A DNA stretch of 43,446 nucleotides from Candidatus Caldatribacterium californiense OP9-cSCG (GCA_000353875.1 APKF01000111.1:1-43446), one strand, 5' to 3'. Shown: positions 16,745 through 25,752, numbered from the stretch's first letter. Notes: generated by a model from the sequence alone, not told the origin. Made by a program: numbers and translations.

Positions 16745-17341
16745 TCAGGCCATTCTGTCCTGTAAGATGCGGTTCACCTTGACCTGCGCTGGGCGCAGGA
16801 CCTCATCGTGATAGAGATACCCTTTTCGTATCTCTTCGACAATTTCAAAGTCCTCCCGGTCAGGGAGGGAAACCGTCATCATCGCCTCATGGTACTTGGG
16901 GTCAAACTTCTGACCCATGGTCTCTATGGGTCGAACACCCTCCTTCTCAAGAATCCCCAGGAACTTCCGGTAAATGAACTCCACACCCTGGAGGAACGCC
17001 TCATGAACTTCATTTTTCTGTCCCTCGGCAAGGGCCTTTTCAAGGTCATCGAGAACGGGAAGGAGTTTCAGAATCAAATCTCGATTGGCGGTCTTCACAA
17101 ACTGCTGCCTGTAGAGCATTTCTCGTTTCCTGAAGTTATCGAAATCAGCCTTTACGCGTTTGAGGTCATTCAGGTACTCATTGGCCAGCTGCTCTTTCTC
17201 AAGGGCTTTCTGCTTTTCCTCCTCAAGGGCTGCTCTGAGCTTTGCGATTTCTTCTTGCAGTGATGCTTCCCCGGTTTCCTGGAGTGGGATGGATTGCTCA
17301 TGGCTCGTTTCGTCATGCAAAAGTTCCTCCTTGTTCTCCAT
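16745..17341 (-). CDS. grpE: Nucleotide exchange factor GrpE
   Basis: This 198-residue protein has the acidic N-terminus and long coiled-coil helix (about residues 25-80, [20 protein letters not shown]) of GrpE. The conserved DFDNFRKR and [12 protein letters not shown] segments and the C-terminal beta domain ([25 protein letters not shown]) are present. It releases ADP from DnaK. AGGAGGTGG precedes ATG 17341. It is the first gene of the operon; hrcA is not in front of it and no CIRCE-type inverted repeat is visible in the leader. Confidence 0.97.
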   Translation of the reverse strand: MENKEELLHDETSHEQSIPLQETGEASLQEEIAKLRAALEEEKQKALEKEQLANEYLNDLKRVKADFDNFRKREMLYRQQFVKTANRDLILKLLPVLDDLEKALAEGQKNEVHEAFLQGVEFIYRKFLGILEKEGVRPIETMGQKFDPKYHEAMMTVSLPDREDFEIVEEIRKGYLYHDEVLRPAQVKVNRILQDRMA

Positions 17342-17380
17342 GTTGCCACCTCCTTTCCTTTACCTTCTTCGACTATTCAC

Positions 17381-17409
17381 AGTTTATCGAGCAACTCTTC
17401 ATTTGTCAA
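17381..17409 (-). promoter_or_regulatory. Sigma-70-type promoter of the grpE-dnaK-dnaJ operon
   Basis: TTGACA (17409-17404), a 17-bp spacer and TAAACT (17386-17381) lie about 40 nt before the grpE start. The -35 is a perfect consensus. No CIRCE element or other clear heat-shock operator overlaps it. Confidence 0.8.
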
Positions 17410-17440
17410 GTAAGGTCAAAAAATTTCTTCCTCCAGACAC

Positions 17441-17465
17441 AAAAACCCTCCCCATGAGGGGAGGG
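17441..17465 (-). terminator. Intrinsic terminator after the sugar-catabolic cluster
   Basis: An 8-bp GC-rich stem (CCCTCCCC with GGGGAGGG) and a 4-nt loop are followed on the minus strand by five T. It lies 26 nt beyond the stop of the sugar isomerase gene and separates that cluster from the grpE promoter. Confidence 0.85.
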
Positions 17466-17490
17466 CTGGTCTCCGGGAAATCCCCCACCG

Positions 17491-18399
17491 TCACACAATA
17501 TAAGGTTCCAGGAGCTTCTTTGCCAGGAGAATTCCCCGGAGTTTGCTCTCGGTGTCCTTCTCAAAACTCCGGTCCTCGTGCTCGATGCTCACCACGTAGT
17601 CATACCCGACCTCGTGGAGTGCCGTCAAAAAGGCAGACCAGTCGATGTCTCCTGTTCCGGCTACCTTGTCCACGTACCAGCCAAAACCGAAAATCCCCAC
17701 TTCATACAGTTTGTCCCAGAGGATTTTCGTGTCCTTGGCATGGACATGGAAGATTTTCTCCTTGAAGTCATACACTACCCGGACGTAGTCAATCTGCTGC
17801 CAGATGAGGTGGGAGGGGTCAAGGTTCAACCCAAAGTAGGGAGAGGGAATGGCCTCAAACATCCGTTCCCAGATATAGGGAGTGGTGGCGAGATTCGTCC
17901 CTCCGGGCCAGCGGTCCAAGGTGTACAGCATGGGGCAGTTCTCAATGGCGAGCTTCACCCCATGGTCCTCGGCGAACTTCACAAGGTCGGGGAAGACCTT
18001 GCGGAATTCCTCAAGGGCCTCTTCCACGTTCATCTTCGGATCCCGACCAACGAAAGTCCCAACCACCAAAACCCCAAGCATCTGCGCCGCCTTGATGACC
18101 TTCTTGAGATGCTCATGGTAAAAGCGGCGGTTCTCGAGGTTAGGATCGAGGTTATTGGGGTAGTACCCAAGCGAAGAAATGGCAAGCCCATGGGAGGCAA
18201 AGAGCTCCCGAATCCGGGCAGCCTCCTCTTCGGTGAGACTGGCAACATCGATGTGCTGGGTTCCGGCGTACCTCCGCTTTTCATAAACCTTCGGCCAGCA
18301 GGCCACCTCGAGCATTTGAAAGCCGTTTTGGCTAGCCCACGCAACGAGCTCTTCAAGGCTCATCTCGGGCAAACACGCAGTCATAAATCCCAGTTTCAT
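17491..18399 (-). CDS. Sugar phosphate isomerase/epimerase (xylose-isomerase-like TIM barrel)
   Basis: This 302-residue protein matches the AP-endonuclease-2/xylose-isomerase-like barrel family. Metal-ligand regions are visible: the Glu of KLAIENCP, NLDPSHL, FHVHAKDT and, near the end, VSIEHEDRS. Members isomerise or epimerise free sugars, inosose or hydroxypyruvate. Substrate cannot be read from sequence. ATG 18399 has GGAGG 7 nt upstream; the longer frame to 18429 re-reads the preceding gene. It starts 11 nt after the Gfo/Idh/MocA gene, a common pairing in which a dehydrogenase makes a keto-sugar for the isomerase. A terminator follows. Confidence 0.85.
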   Translation of the reverse strand: MKLGFMTACLPEMSLEELVAWASQNGFQMLEVACWPKVYEKRRYAGTQHIDVASLTEEEAARIRELFASHGLAISSLGYYPNNLDPNLENRRFYHEHLKKVIKAAQMLGVLVVGTFVGRDPKMNVEEALEEFRKVFPDLVKFAEDHGVKLAIENCPMLYTLDRWPGGTNLATTPYIWERMFEAIPSPYFGLNLDPSHLIWQQIDYVRVVYDFKEKIFHVHAKDTKILWDKLYEVGIFGFGWYVDKVAGTGDIDWSAFLTALHEVGYDYVVSIEHEDRSFEKDTESKLRGILLAKKLLEPYIV

Positions 18400-18410
18400 G
18401 GCCTTCCCTC

Positions 18411-19565
18411 CTACCGTACCTGAACCCACGCGCCTTTTTGGGCGCTCTCGAGGATCGCTTCACACAGGACGACCTCCCGCAACCCATCCACAAAAGTGGG
18501 GAAAGTCCATTCCTCCCTTGGCTGGCCGTCGAGGATTGCAGAGTACACTTCCCGGAAGAAGTGTTTCGAAGTGTCCGGGAAACCTTCGTTGTGCCCTCCG
18601 GGGAAAGAGATGATCTGGCGCGTGGTTTCACTCACTAAAGACGGGTCCTTCATGAGAAGCTCGTTGGCCTTATCCCTTCTCCCAATCCACAGCTCGTTCG
18701 GTCGCTCCGAATCCCAAAAGAGCGCACAGAGAGACCCATCAATCTCGTAAGTGATTCTGTTCTTCCTTCCGGCCGCTACCTGGTTCACGGTCATCACCCC
18801 ATGGGCACCACCGTCAAAATGTAGAAGCACGCTGGCGTAATCCTCGGTAGTGATGGGGACGGTTTCGTAATCTTCGGGCTTCAAAATCTTTCCGGCGTAT
18901 GTCTCTACAGGCTTCAGAGGTTTTTTTCGAGTTTTGTGGAAGGTGGCAAAATCAGCGAAAACCTCTACTACTTGCTGTCCCGAGATGTACTCCACAAGGT
19001 CCAGCCAGTGGGAACCGATATCCGCCACCGCTCTCGAGGGTCCACTGAGCTCGGGCTCCAGACGCCAGTTGTAGTCCGTTTCGTAAAAGAGCCAGTCCTG
19101 AAGATACGAGCCATGGACGGCGAAAATCTTCCCAACCTTTCCCTGGCTTATCAGAGAACGCGCCTCCCGTACCAGGGGGTAAAACCGGACGTTAAAGTGC
19201 ACTGCGTGAACCCTTCCTAATTTTTCGGCAAGCTCCACGAGCTCCTCGGCCTCTCTTCGGTTCATAGCCAGAGGCTTTTCACAGACCACGTGTTTCCCAG
19301 CAAGGAGGGCCTCCTTCACCATGGTGTAATGCAGGTGATTGGGTGTGCAGATGTGCACGACCTCGATATGGTCTTGCCGGAGCAGTTCCCGGTAATCTCC
19401 AAAAGCGCGTTCGACCGCAAGATCGTTTGCCTTACGACGAGCGACATCTTCATTAATATCAGCAAGCGCCACAACCTCGGCAAGGAAGGTCCGTCGCGCT
19501 GCTTCGATATGGGCGGGACCGATGAACCCAGTACCAATAACCCCAACCTTCAGCGTCCTTCTCAC
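18411..19565 (-). CDS. Gfo/Idh/MocA-family sugar dehydrogenase
   Basis: This 384-residue NAD(P)-dependent oxidoreductase begins with a Rossmann fold (VGVIGTGFIGPAHIEA) and has the hallmark CEKPLAM (Lys at the active site). The C-terminal alpha/beta domain has DIGSHWLDLVEYISG, whose Asp and His fit the catalytic positions. Such enzymes oxidise sugars, inositols or glycosides at one carbon. The GTG start at 19565 overlaps the stop of the ROK kinase gene (GTGA), so the two are translationally coupled. Confidence 0.9.
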   Translation of the reverse strand: MRRTLKVGVIGTGFIGPAHIEAARRTFLAEVVALADINEDVARRKANDLAVERAFGDYRELLRQDHIEVVHICTPNHLHYTMVKEALLAGKHVVCEKPLAMNRREAEELVELAEKLGRVHAVHFNVRFYPLVREARSLISQGKVGKIFAVHGSYLQDWLFYETDYNWRLEPELSGPSRAVADIGSHWLDLVEYISGQQVVEVFADFATFHKTRKKPLKPVETYAGKILKPEDYETVPITTEDYASVLLHFDGGAHGVMTVNQVAAGRKNRITYEIDGSLCALFWDSERPNELWIGRRDKANELLMKDPSLVSETTRQIISFPGGHNEGFPDTSKHFFREVYSAILDGQPREEWTFPTFVDGLREVVLCEAILESAQKGAWVQVR

Positions 19566-20551
19566 CCTATAACCCCCTTCTCCAGGCGTTCCTTTGCCCA
19601 GGTCGCCGTCCCAATAACCCCTGCGTCAAGACCAAGCTGTGCGGGAACGAATTGAATGGTGTCAACCGGAACCATGAAAAGCCGTTCCCGGAGGCCTTTG
19701 CGGATACTCTCAAAAAGGAGTTCCCCTGCCTGGGCAACACCCCCACCGATGACGATCATTTCCGGGTTCACCACCACGCAAATACAGGAGAGCGCCTGTC
19801 CAATGTACGCCCCACTCCGTTCGATGATTTCCAGAGCCACACTGTCTCCTTTCTGCGCTGCCTCAGCAATGACCTTTGGCGTGACCCGGGTGAGGTCATC
19901 GGCAACAAGGTCCCGAATCAGGGTGTCATTCTGCTGCACCAGAGCGCGCAAGGCCTGAGCCACCATGGCTGGGCCTGAAGCGTACGCTTCAAGACATCCC
20001 CGGTTACCGCACCCACAGCGCACGCCATTGGGCTCCACCGTGATATGGCCGAACTCCCCGGCGCTCCCATCCTTTCCGATGTAGAGCTCTCCGTCGATGA
20101 TGACCCCTCCACCGATGCCGGTACCAATGGCCACCATGACCATGCTGTTGACAGCTTTCCCTGCACCAAATCGTTTTTCCGCCAGGGTAATTGCCCGGAC
20201 ATCGTTAATCACTGCTACGGGAAGCCCAAGGCGTTTCTCCAGCCACTCCTTCACCGGAACACCGTGCCACTTTCCAGGGAAGTTCGGCAGAAGAATCCCC
20301 ACCCCGGTTTTCCAGTCGATGAGCCCCGGTATGCCGATTCCTGCCGCCCAGACCTTGAACCCCCGGGCTTCGAACCTCTGGCGAAGCTGGAGTGCTTCTT
20401 GGGCAATGTCATCAAGGACTTCCTGTGCGCTTCGCATGGCCCTCGTGGGGATGACGCTTCGCTCAAGTACCACTCCGTCCTTGTCCACAAGGGCGATTTT
20501 GGTATTTGTTCCCCCGAGGTCAATTCCCAGAAACAGCGCCTTGGCAACCAT
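19562..20551 (-). CDS. ROK-family sugar kinase
   Basis: This 329-residue protein has the ROK ATP-binding start (FLGIDLGGTNTKIAL), the central IGTGIGGGVI and AGEFGHI, and the zinc motif CGCGNRGCLEAYAS. No helix-turn-helix precedes the kinase part, so it is an enzyme rather than an NagC-type repressor. Glucokinase is the commonest activity, but with these neighbours another hexose or an aminosugar is possible. It follows gntR by 14 nt. Confidence 0.9.
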   Translation of the reverse strand: MVAKALFLGIDLGGTNTKIALVDKDGVVLERSVIPTRAMRSAQEVLDDIAQEALQLRQRFEARGFKVWAAGIGIPGLIDWKTGVGILLPNFPGKWHGVPVKEWLEKRLGLPVAVINDVRAITLAEKRFGAGKAVNSMVMVAIGTGIGGGVIIDGELYIGKDGSAGEFGHITVEPNGVRCGCGNRGCLEAYASGPAMVAQALRALVQQNDTLIRDLVADDLTRVTPKVIAEAAQKGDSVALEIIERSGAYIGQALSCICVVVNPEMIVIGGGVAQAGELLFESIRKGLRERLFMVPVDTIQFVPAQLGLDAGVIGTATWAKERLEKGVIG

Positions 20552-20565
20552 CGTCTCCCAACCTC

Positions 20566-21333
20566 CTACACTTCAACCTGGCGGCGAATCTGAGCCTGAT
20601 CGGCAACAAGAAGGACCGTAAAGCGGAGGCGGTCTCCCCGGGCCACGGATTTCGTCCATTCCACAGGGACCTCATTCCGGAGGTACGTCACCCGTTCAAT
20701 AATGAACGCTGGAAGGCCGACGCGACATTCAAGGTGTTGCGCTTCCTCCTTTCTCACTTTCCCAACTTCGTAGGTTTCATAGGCGTGGTCAAGGAGAAGA
20801 CCGTACTTTTCCCGAAGCACTGCATAGAGCGACCCCCGCTCGAGGTCTTCCTCGATAAGCCCCGGACAGAGATACAGAGGAATAACAGTGGTTTCAAGGA
20901 GAATTGGCTCGTTGTTAGCACAGCGAACCCGGACAATCCGGTTCACCTTTTCCTCCTGTGCAGAAAGCCGGAGGATTTCCCGTATTTTGTCATCCGCAGT
21001 AACCACCTCGCAGGAAAGTACCCGGGAACTCGGCTGGAGACCAAGCTCAAGCATGTCCTCGGTAAAGCTGTAGAGCTTCGGCAGCCTTCGACGAAGTTTC
21101 GGAGAGGTGACGAAGGTTCCTTTCCCCTGTTTCCGGTAGAGAAATCCCTCTTCCACAAGGCTGTGAATGGCTTGTCGAACCGTGATCCGGCTCACCCCGT
21201 ACTTCGCGCACAACTCGGTCTCTGGAGGAATCCGATCCCCCGGCTTGAGTACCCCGCTGAGAATCTGGCCTTTGAGGATATTCTTCAGCTGCTGGTACAG
21301 TGGAATACCACTCTCTTCAAGAATCTCAGGCAT
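20566..21333 (-). CDS. GntR/HutC-family transcriptional regulator
   Basis: This 255-residue regulator has an N-terminal winged helix (residues about 10-75, IPLYQQLKNILKGQILSG, TELCAKYGVSRITVRQAIHS, GKGTFVTSP) and a C-terminal UTRA effector domain (about 95-245). UTRA domains bind sugar phosphates or similar small molecules. It sits inside the catabolic cluster, between the flavin reductase and the kinase, so it very likely controls it. AGGAGGGTGG precedes ATG 21333. Candidate dyads lie in the 113-nt gap upstream. Confidence 0.92.
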   Translation of the reverse strand: MPEILEESGIPLYQQLKNILKGQILSGVLKPGDRIPPETELCAKYGVSRITVRQAIHSLVEEGFLYRKQGKGTFVTSPKLRRRLPKLYSFTEDMLELGLQPSSRVLSCEVVTADDKIREILRLSAQEEKVNRIVRVRCANNEPILLETTVIPLYLCPGLIEEDLERGSLYAVLREKYGLLLDHAYETYEVGKVRKEEAQHLECRVGLPAFIIERVTYLRNEVPVEWTKSVARGDRLRFTVLLVADQAQIRRQVEV

Positions 21334-21366
21334 TGCTCCACCCTCCTGTTGTTCAGGATTCTTTCC

Positions 21367-21404
21367 CCTCCCGGGAGGAGTACGCCTTCTAAGTATACCG
21401 TACT
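21367..21404. promoter_or_regulatory. Candidate gntR control region (dyads and -10 element)
   Basis: The 113-nt gap before gntR holds a perfect 12-bp palindrome CCTCCCGGGAGG (21367-21378) and an AGTA-N5-TACT dyad (21392-21404). The second contains TATACT on the minus strand as a possible -10 element; no good -35 accompanies it. One of these could be a GntR operator, but neither recurs at the deoC promoter region. Confidence 0.35.
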
Positions 21405-21446
21405 CACCTTCTTTCAGCCATCATCCCAGGGGGTACCGGGAAACGC

Positions 21447-23570
21447 TCACCGCCCCTTTACCTCTGTGGGCAGGGAGGCTACCAGGGCAAGGTTTCCATT
21501 GAGTATGACATCCTCCTCAAGGAGGAGACCGGCATTAGCTCCATCGGTAACGGCTCCCCGGAGATTGCGGACTTCCTTTGCATCGCCGATTTTCCCAACA
21601 AGAAGTCCCGCTTCAAGGCACTGCCTGTAGAAAGCATCGTTGGGCACAACCTTGGCGAGGATGACCTGGTCGACTTTGATCACCCTTCGTCTGAACTCAC
21701 TGTCCTGAAGCACAACCTCTCCCTCGGGGCGAATTTCAAGCACTGTTGTCTGGGTAAAGACCGTTACCGGATGCTTGTAAGGACGAAGGGTGAGGGCCTC
21801 ACCATTCCCTCCTGCAAAACGTTTCATCATGACGTCCCGGTGGCACGGTTCCATCCAGGAAGCAAACTCCCGGTTTTCGGTAACAATGTAGACCTTCTTT
21901 CCTTCGAATCCGAGTTTCTCTGCAGTGTCTGCCGCTCCAAAATGGTCCCCCCAAATGAGTACCGTTTCCCCACATTCCAGTGGCTTTGGCCTATCACCCG
22001 GGTAGTACGCGCACCCTATGGCTTTACACCGAAGAACCTCATCAAAGGAAACCACAAAAGGCAGATCAATACCGGGAATATCGGGACGAAGAACCCTGCC
22101 CCCGGTGGCCACAAGAACAACGTCGAAAGCCTTAAGATCCTCGATGGTGGGCTCGGTCCGAAGACGGACGGTAACACCAAGCTGCGTGATTTGTTCCCGT
22201 AGCCAGTCAGCATACCAGCGCATTTTCGTTTTCCCCGGAACAGTACAGCAGAGGAGTATCGCTCCTCCCAGTTCTCCGGTCTTCTCAAATACCGTGACCT
22301 CATGACCTCGCAGGGTGGCAATTCTCGCTGCCTCAAGGCCACCTGGACCCCCACCGACGACGGCAACCCGAAGGGGCTTCCTGGCCTTCGGAAGATCGAT
22401 AAACCGTTCGTCACCCATTGCAGGGTTGATTGCACAGCGACACTCCCGCTTAACCATAAGGGATTCCTGCCAGCATCCCACAAGGCACGAGATGCACTTA
22501 CGGATTTCCTTCACTCTTCCCTCTCTGGCCTTGTTTGCCCAGTAGGGATCTGCAATGAGCTGTCGCGAGAGCCCAACCATGTCGGTTTTTCCTTCAGCGA
22601 GAATTCGCTCACAGTACTCAGGGTCCCGCAGGGTATGACTCGTTATAACAGGAATCCTGACGTGTTTTTTGATTTCCCAGGCAGCATAGGTGTTCCACCC
22701 CTGAGGGTAGTACATGGGATCCATGGTCGGTCCGGGCACCTCGAACGTTCCAGCACTGATGTCAAGGAACGCCACACCGTTTTCTTCCATCAGCTTGGCA
22801 ATCTTAATGCTCTCTTCGAGAGTCCTGCCTCCCTCGATCCACTCTTCTCCGGAGTACCGGATACCGATGGGGAAGTTCTTCCCACACTTCCGCTTGATAC
22901 GGTCGATAATCTCAAGGACAAATCGCATCCGGTTCATGAAACTCCCACCAAACCGGTCATTCCTCCGGTTGATGTAGGGACTCATGAACTGGGCAATGAG
23001 ATATCCGTGGGCTCCATGGAGCTCCACAGCATCGAAACCCGCCTGCTGAACGCGCCAGGCAGCCTCAGCGAACTTCTCAATGAGGTCATAAATCTCCTCG
23101 ATAGTCATAGCCCGGATGGATTTCCCTTTCTTGGAAACTTCCTCGGCGTAGACGATTTCGTGTCCTGCAGAACCGGGAAGGGACACCACCATATCAGTAG
23201 CGGAGAAAAGGTCTTTCCTCGGCCAGGCTGCCTGCCGTCCCGGATGCTGGATCTGCACAGCGCATCGTGCTCCGTGACGGTGCATTGCTTCGGCAAGACG
23301 GGCAAGCCCGGGGATCATGGGATCTTCATCCGCTGCAAGGCAGGTCACAGTGGGTCTTCCCGTTGCCTTGTCGGGAGTTGTCGCGCCAACAATGATGAAG
23401 CCGCAGCCCCCCTTGGCAATTTCCTCATGGTACCGGATAACTCGCTCGTTCACCGAGCCGTCGGCGTTTGCTGAACTGATATCCGTAGGCACATGGACAA
23501 TCCGGTTAGGGACGACAAAGTTCCCAATCTCGATAGGAGAGAAAAGATGGGGGAAATATGGATTCTTCAC
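21447..23570 (-). CDS. Old-yellow-enzyme/FAD-dependent oxidoreductase (2,4-dienoyl-CoA reductase-like)
   Basis: This 707-residue protein joins an FMN-binding TIM barrel (residues about 1-350, FSPIEIGNFVVPNRIV, GFDAVELHGAHGYL) to an iron-sulfur site with C-x2-C-x3-C plus Cys in CAINPAMG. An FAD/NAD(P)-binding domain follows (VAVVGGGPGGLEAARIA, VLVATGG). This is the FadH/trimethylamine-dehydrogenase architecture and usual length. These enzymes reduce or oxidise unsaturated carbonyl compounds; the substrate in this sugar cluster is unknown. I chose GTG 23570, which has GAGGAGG 7 nt upstream; the frame upstream re-reads the end of deoC. Confidence 0.9.
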   Translation of the reverse strand: MKNPYFPHLFSPIEIGNFVVPNRIVHVPTDISSANADGSVNERVIRYHEEIAKGGCGFIIVGATTPDKATGRPTVTCLAADEDPMIPGLARLAEAMHRHGARCAVQIQHPGRQAAWPRKDLFSATDMVVSLPGSAGHEIVYAEEVSKKGKSIRAMTIEEIYDLIEKFAEAAWRVQQAGFDAVELHGAHGYLIAQFMSPYINRRNDRFGGSFMNRMRFVLEIIDRIKRKCGKNFPIGIRYSGEEWIEGGRTLEESIKIAKLMEENGVAFLDISAGTFEVPGPTMDPMYYPQGWNTYAAWEIKKHVRIPVITSHTLRDPEYCERILAEGKTDMVGLSRQLIADPYWANKAREGRVKEIRKCISCLVGCWQESLMVKRECRCAINPAMGDERFIDLPKARKPLRVAVVGGGPGGLEAARIATLRGHEVTVFEKTGELGGAILLCCTVPGKTKMRWYADWLREQITQLGVTVRLRTEPTIEDLKAFDVVLVATGGRVLRPDIPGIDLPFVVSFDEVLRCKAIGCAYYPGDRPKPLECGETVLIWGDHFGAADTAEKLGFEGKKVYIVTENREFASWMEPCHRDVMMKRFAGGNGEALTLRPYKHPVTVFTQTTVLEIRPEGEVVLQDSEFRRRVIKVDQVILAKVVPNDAFYRQCLEAGLLVGKIGDAKEVRNLRGAVTDGANAGLLLEEDVILNGNLALVASLPTEVKGR

Positions 23571-23593
23571 TGGAATGCCTCCTCTCGTCGTAC

Positions 23594-24289
23594 TCAACAG
23601 CACTCTTCCTTCCCTTTTCTCCGGTAACACTCCTCCATAATCTCTTCAGTCCTCGTTGCCCCAAACCTCGTGGCACCCACCTCTCGAACCTTCAGGGCGG
23701 CATCGAGATCCCGTACGCCTCCCGCTGCCTTGATCTGGACTTTTGGAGAAACGGACTGCCTCATCAGGATAAGGTCCTCAATGGTCGCACCTCCGGGGCC
23801 AAACCCTGTGGAAGTTTTGACAAAGTCAGCCCCTGCCTCTTCAGCGAGCCTGCACCCGATGCGTTTCAATTCATCCGTGAGGTAGCAGTTCTCAAGGATG
23901 ACCTTCACAATGACTCCGTGCCGGTGGGCAACCTCCACCACTGCCTGGATGTCTTGCTTCACGTACTCAAAGTCGCGGGAACGGAGTTTCCCAATATGGA
24001 TAACCATGTCGAGTTCTTCTGCTCCATCGCGAATGGCCTGCTCCGCCTCGAAGACCTTGGTTTCCGTCTTGTGAGCACCGTGGGGAAAGCCAACCACAGC
24101 CCCAACCTTGACTTTGCTCCCCTCAAGGAGCTTCCTGGCCAGGGCTACATCAGAAGGGCGACAACACACCGAGGCAACGTTGTACTTCCTGGCAATCTCA
24201 CACCCCCTCACAATGTCCTCATCGGTGAGATCGGGTCGAAGGAGGGAATGGTCAATCATTTTGGCAATGTCTTGACAGGTGTAATCCAC
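23594..24289 (-). CDS. deoC: Deoxyribose-phosphate aldolase (DeoC family)
   Basis: This 231-residue class I aldolase cleaves 2-deoxyribose 5-phosphate to acetaldehyde and glyceraldehyde 3-phosphate, or acts on a related substrate. The Schiff-base Lys lies in DFVKTSTGFGPGG, the second active-site Lys in QIKAAGGVRD, and the conserved IDHSLLRPD is at the N-terminus. Three GTG codons in a row are possible starts; I chose the last (24289), which lies 7 nt after GGAGG. The longer frame to 24340 begins in AT-rich leader sequence. It is the first gene of the catabolic cluster and lies 23 nt before the flavin reductase gene. Confidence 0.88.
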   Translation of the reverse strand: MDYTCQDIAKMIDHSLLRPDLTDEDIVRGCEIARKYNVASVCCRPSDVALARKLLEGSKVKVGAVVGFPHGAHKTETKVFEAEQAIRDGAEELDMVIHIGKLRSRDFEYVKQDIQAVVEVAHRHGVIVKVILENCYLTDELKRIGCRLAEEAGADFVKTSTGFGPGGATIEDLILMRQSVSPKVQIKAAGGVRDLDAALKVREVGATRFGATRTEEIMEECYRRKGKEECC

Positions 24290-24302
24290 CACCACACCTC
24301 CT

Positions 24303-24314
24303 TTGTAATAACAA
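24303..24314. promoter_or_regulatory. Candidate operator dyad upstream of deoC
   Basis: TTGT-AATA-ACAA is a near-perfect 12-bp inverted repeat just before the deoC ribosome-binding site, in the only AT-rich stretch of the neighbourhood (24303-24350). It is placed where a repressor would block transcription or translation of the cluster. I could not identify a convincing -35/-10 pair beside it. Confidence 0.4.
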
Positions 24315-24397
24315 AATAAAAACATGATATCGCTATCCATTGTAAAAGAACATTGCCAGCCTCGTCAAGGGGGCTTCGCGAAAATCCCTGGTGGTGG

Positions 24398-25717
24398 TTA
24401 CTTCCGTTCTCCCCAGAGGAGACTCAGACGTTCCGCAAGGACCTTTTCATAACCGCGCTGGGTGGGACGATAGTACACTCTCCTTCCCAGCGAAGTGGGA
24501 AAGTACTCCTGAAGCACAAACCCTTCCGGAAAATCGTGGACGTACTGGTATTCCTTGGCGTACCCCATTTGCCGCAAAAGCCCGGTGGGAGCATTGCGAA
24601 GGTGTAAGGGAACAGGAAGCGAGCCGTATTTCCTCACATCCTCCAGAGCCTCCTGAAGTGCCCGGTACGAAGCGTTGCTCTTTGGGGCACAGGCGACATA
24701 GACTGTGGCCTGCGCAAGGGCGAGTCGCCCTTCAGGCTCTCCCAGAAAATCGAAAGCCTCCCGAGCAGCCAGGGCAATGAGCAGTGCCTGAGGATCGGCA
24801 TTTCCGACGTCTTCCGAAGCACAGGCAATGAGACGACGCAGAATAGCATGGGGGTCTTCTCCAGCTTCAAGCATTCGCGCAAGCCAGTACAGTGCCGCGT
24901 CGGGGTCACTTCCTCGAAGACTCTTATGGTAGGCCGAAAGGAGGTTATAGTGTTCCTCCCCTGACTTATCGTAGAGGTAGGAGACTTTCTGGAAAAGGCC
25001 CTGCAAGAAATCAACATCAACCTGCTTTTTGCCTTCCTGCCTCGCAAGGTGGGCAGCAGTTTCAAGCATATTCAGCGCCTGACGGGCATCACCATCGGCA
25101 AGACGGGCAATCCACTGCAGGGCTTCCTCTTCAAAGGGTGGAGCCTTCCCCCGGAGGCCCCGCTCTTCCTCAAGGGCACGTCGAAGGAGATACAAAAGGT
25201 CTTCAAAAGGTATTTCCCGGAAGACGACCACTTGTACCCGGGAAAGGAGGGGTGGAATGATTTCAAAAGAGGGATTCTCCGTGGTGGATCCGATAAACGT
25301 GATAAGCCCCTCCTCAACGTAGGGCAAAAGGAGACTTTGCTGGCCCTTGTGGAAGCGGTGCACTTCATCGATAAAGAAAACGGTTTTCTTCCCATGGAAT
25401 TTCAGGACATTTTCAGCTTCCTGCACCGCTTCCCGAATCTCTTTGACCCCCGAAGCCACTGCGCTCAGGGAAGTCATGCGGTACCCACAGGCTTCGGCAA
25501 GAAGAAAGGCCACAGAGGTCTTTCCCGTTCCCGGTGGCCCCCAGAAAATGAGAGAGGGGAGAAATTGGGCTTCCACAATCCGGCGCAACAACCCCTGGGG
25601 ACCCGTAAGATGGGGCTGTCCCACAACTTCATCCAGCGTTCGGGGACGCATTCGAAAGGCAAGAGGCTTTGTTTCTTCCCGGACTCCAAAGAGCTCTCCT
25701 TCCCTGAAAACCGTCAC
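24398..25717 (-). CDS. rarA: Replication-associated recombination protein RarA/MgsA (AAA+ ATPase)
   Basis: This 439-residue clamp-loader-like ATPase has the family start (LAFRMRPRTLDEVVGQPHL), Walker A GPPGTGKTS, Walker B FFIDEVHRF, the sensor segment GSTTENPSF and the C-terminal tetramerisation domain (EDVGNADPQALLIA). RarA acts at stalled replication forks. GTG 25717 is preceded by GGAAGGAG. A clear promoter and a GAAC-N4-GTTC box lie upstream. Confidence 0.95.
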   Translation of the reverse strand: MTVFREGELFGVREETKPLAFRMRPRTLDEVVGQPHLTGPQGLLRRIVEAQFLPSLIFWGPPGTGKTSVAFLLAEACGYRMTSLSAVASGVKEIREAVQEAENVLKFHGKKTVFFIDEVHRFHKGQQSLLLPYVEEGLITFIGSTTENPSFEIIPPLLSRVQVVVFREIPFEDLLYLLRRALEEERGLRGKAPPFEEEALQWIARLADGDARQALNMLETAAHLARQEGKKQVDVDFLQGLFQKVSYLYDKSGEEHYNLLSAYHKSLRGSDPDAALYWLARMLEAGEDPHAILRRLIACASEDVGNADPQALLIALAAREAFDFLGEPEGRLALAQATVYVACAPKSNASYRALQEALEDVRKYGSLPVPLHLRNAPTGLLRQMGYAKEYQYVHDFPEGFVLQEYFPTSLGRRVYYRPTQRGYEKVLAERLSLLWGERK

Positions 25718-25730
25718 TCTCTCCTTCCTT

Positions 25731-25744
25731 AGAACTTCTGTTCT
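25731..25744. promoter_or_regulatory. LexA-like (SOS-box-like) dyad before rarA
   Basis: AGAACTTCTGTTCT fits GAAC-N4-GTTC, the core of the Gram-positive-type LexA (DinR) box, with one more matching pair at the ends. It lies just downstream of the -10 element at 25753-25758, over the expected transcription start, which is a standard repressor position. No lexA gene is in the window. Confidence 0.5.
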
Positions 25745-25752
25745 ACAGTAAC

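Noticed and set aside
17342-17490. CIRCE or other heat-shock operator before grpE
   Set aside because: I looked for the paired TTAGCACTC/GAGTGCTAA repeat and similar dyads around the promoter and found none.
20506-21630. 374-codon plus-strand frame opposite gntR and the ROK gene region
   Set aside because: It crosses two clear minus-strand genes and the gap between them and shows no domain of its own.
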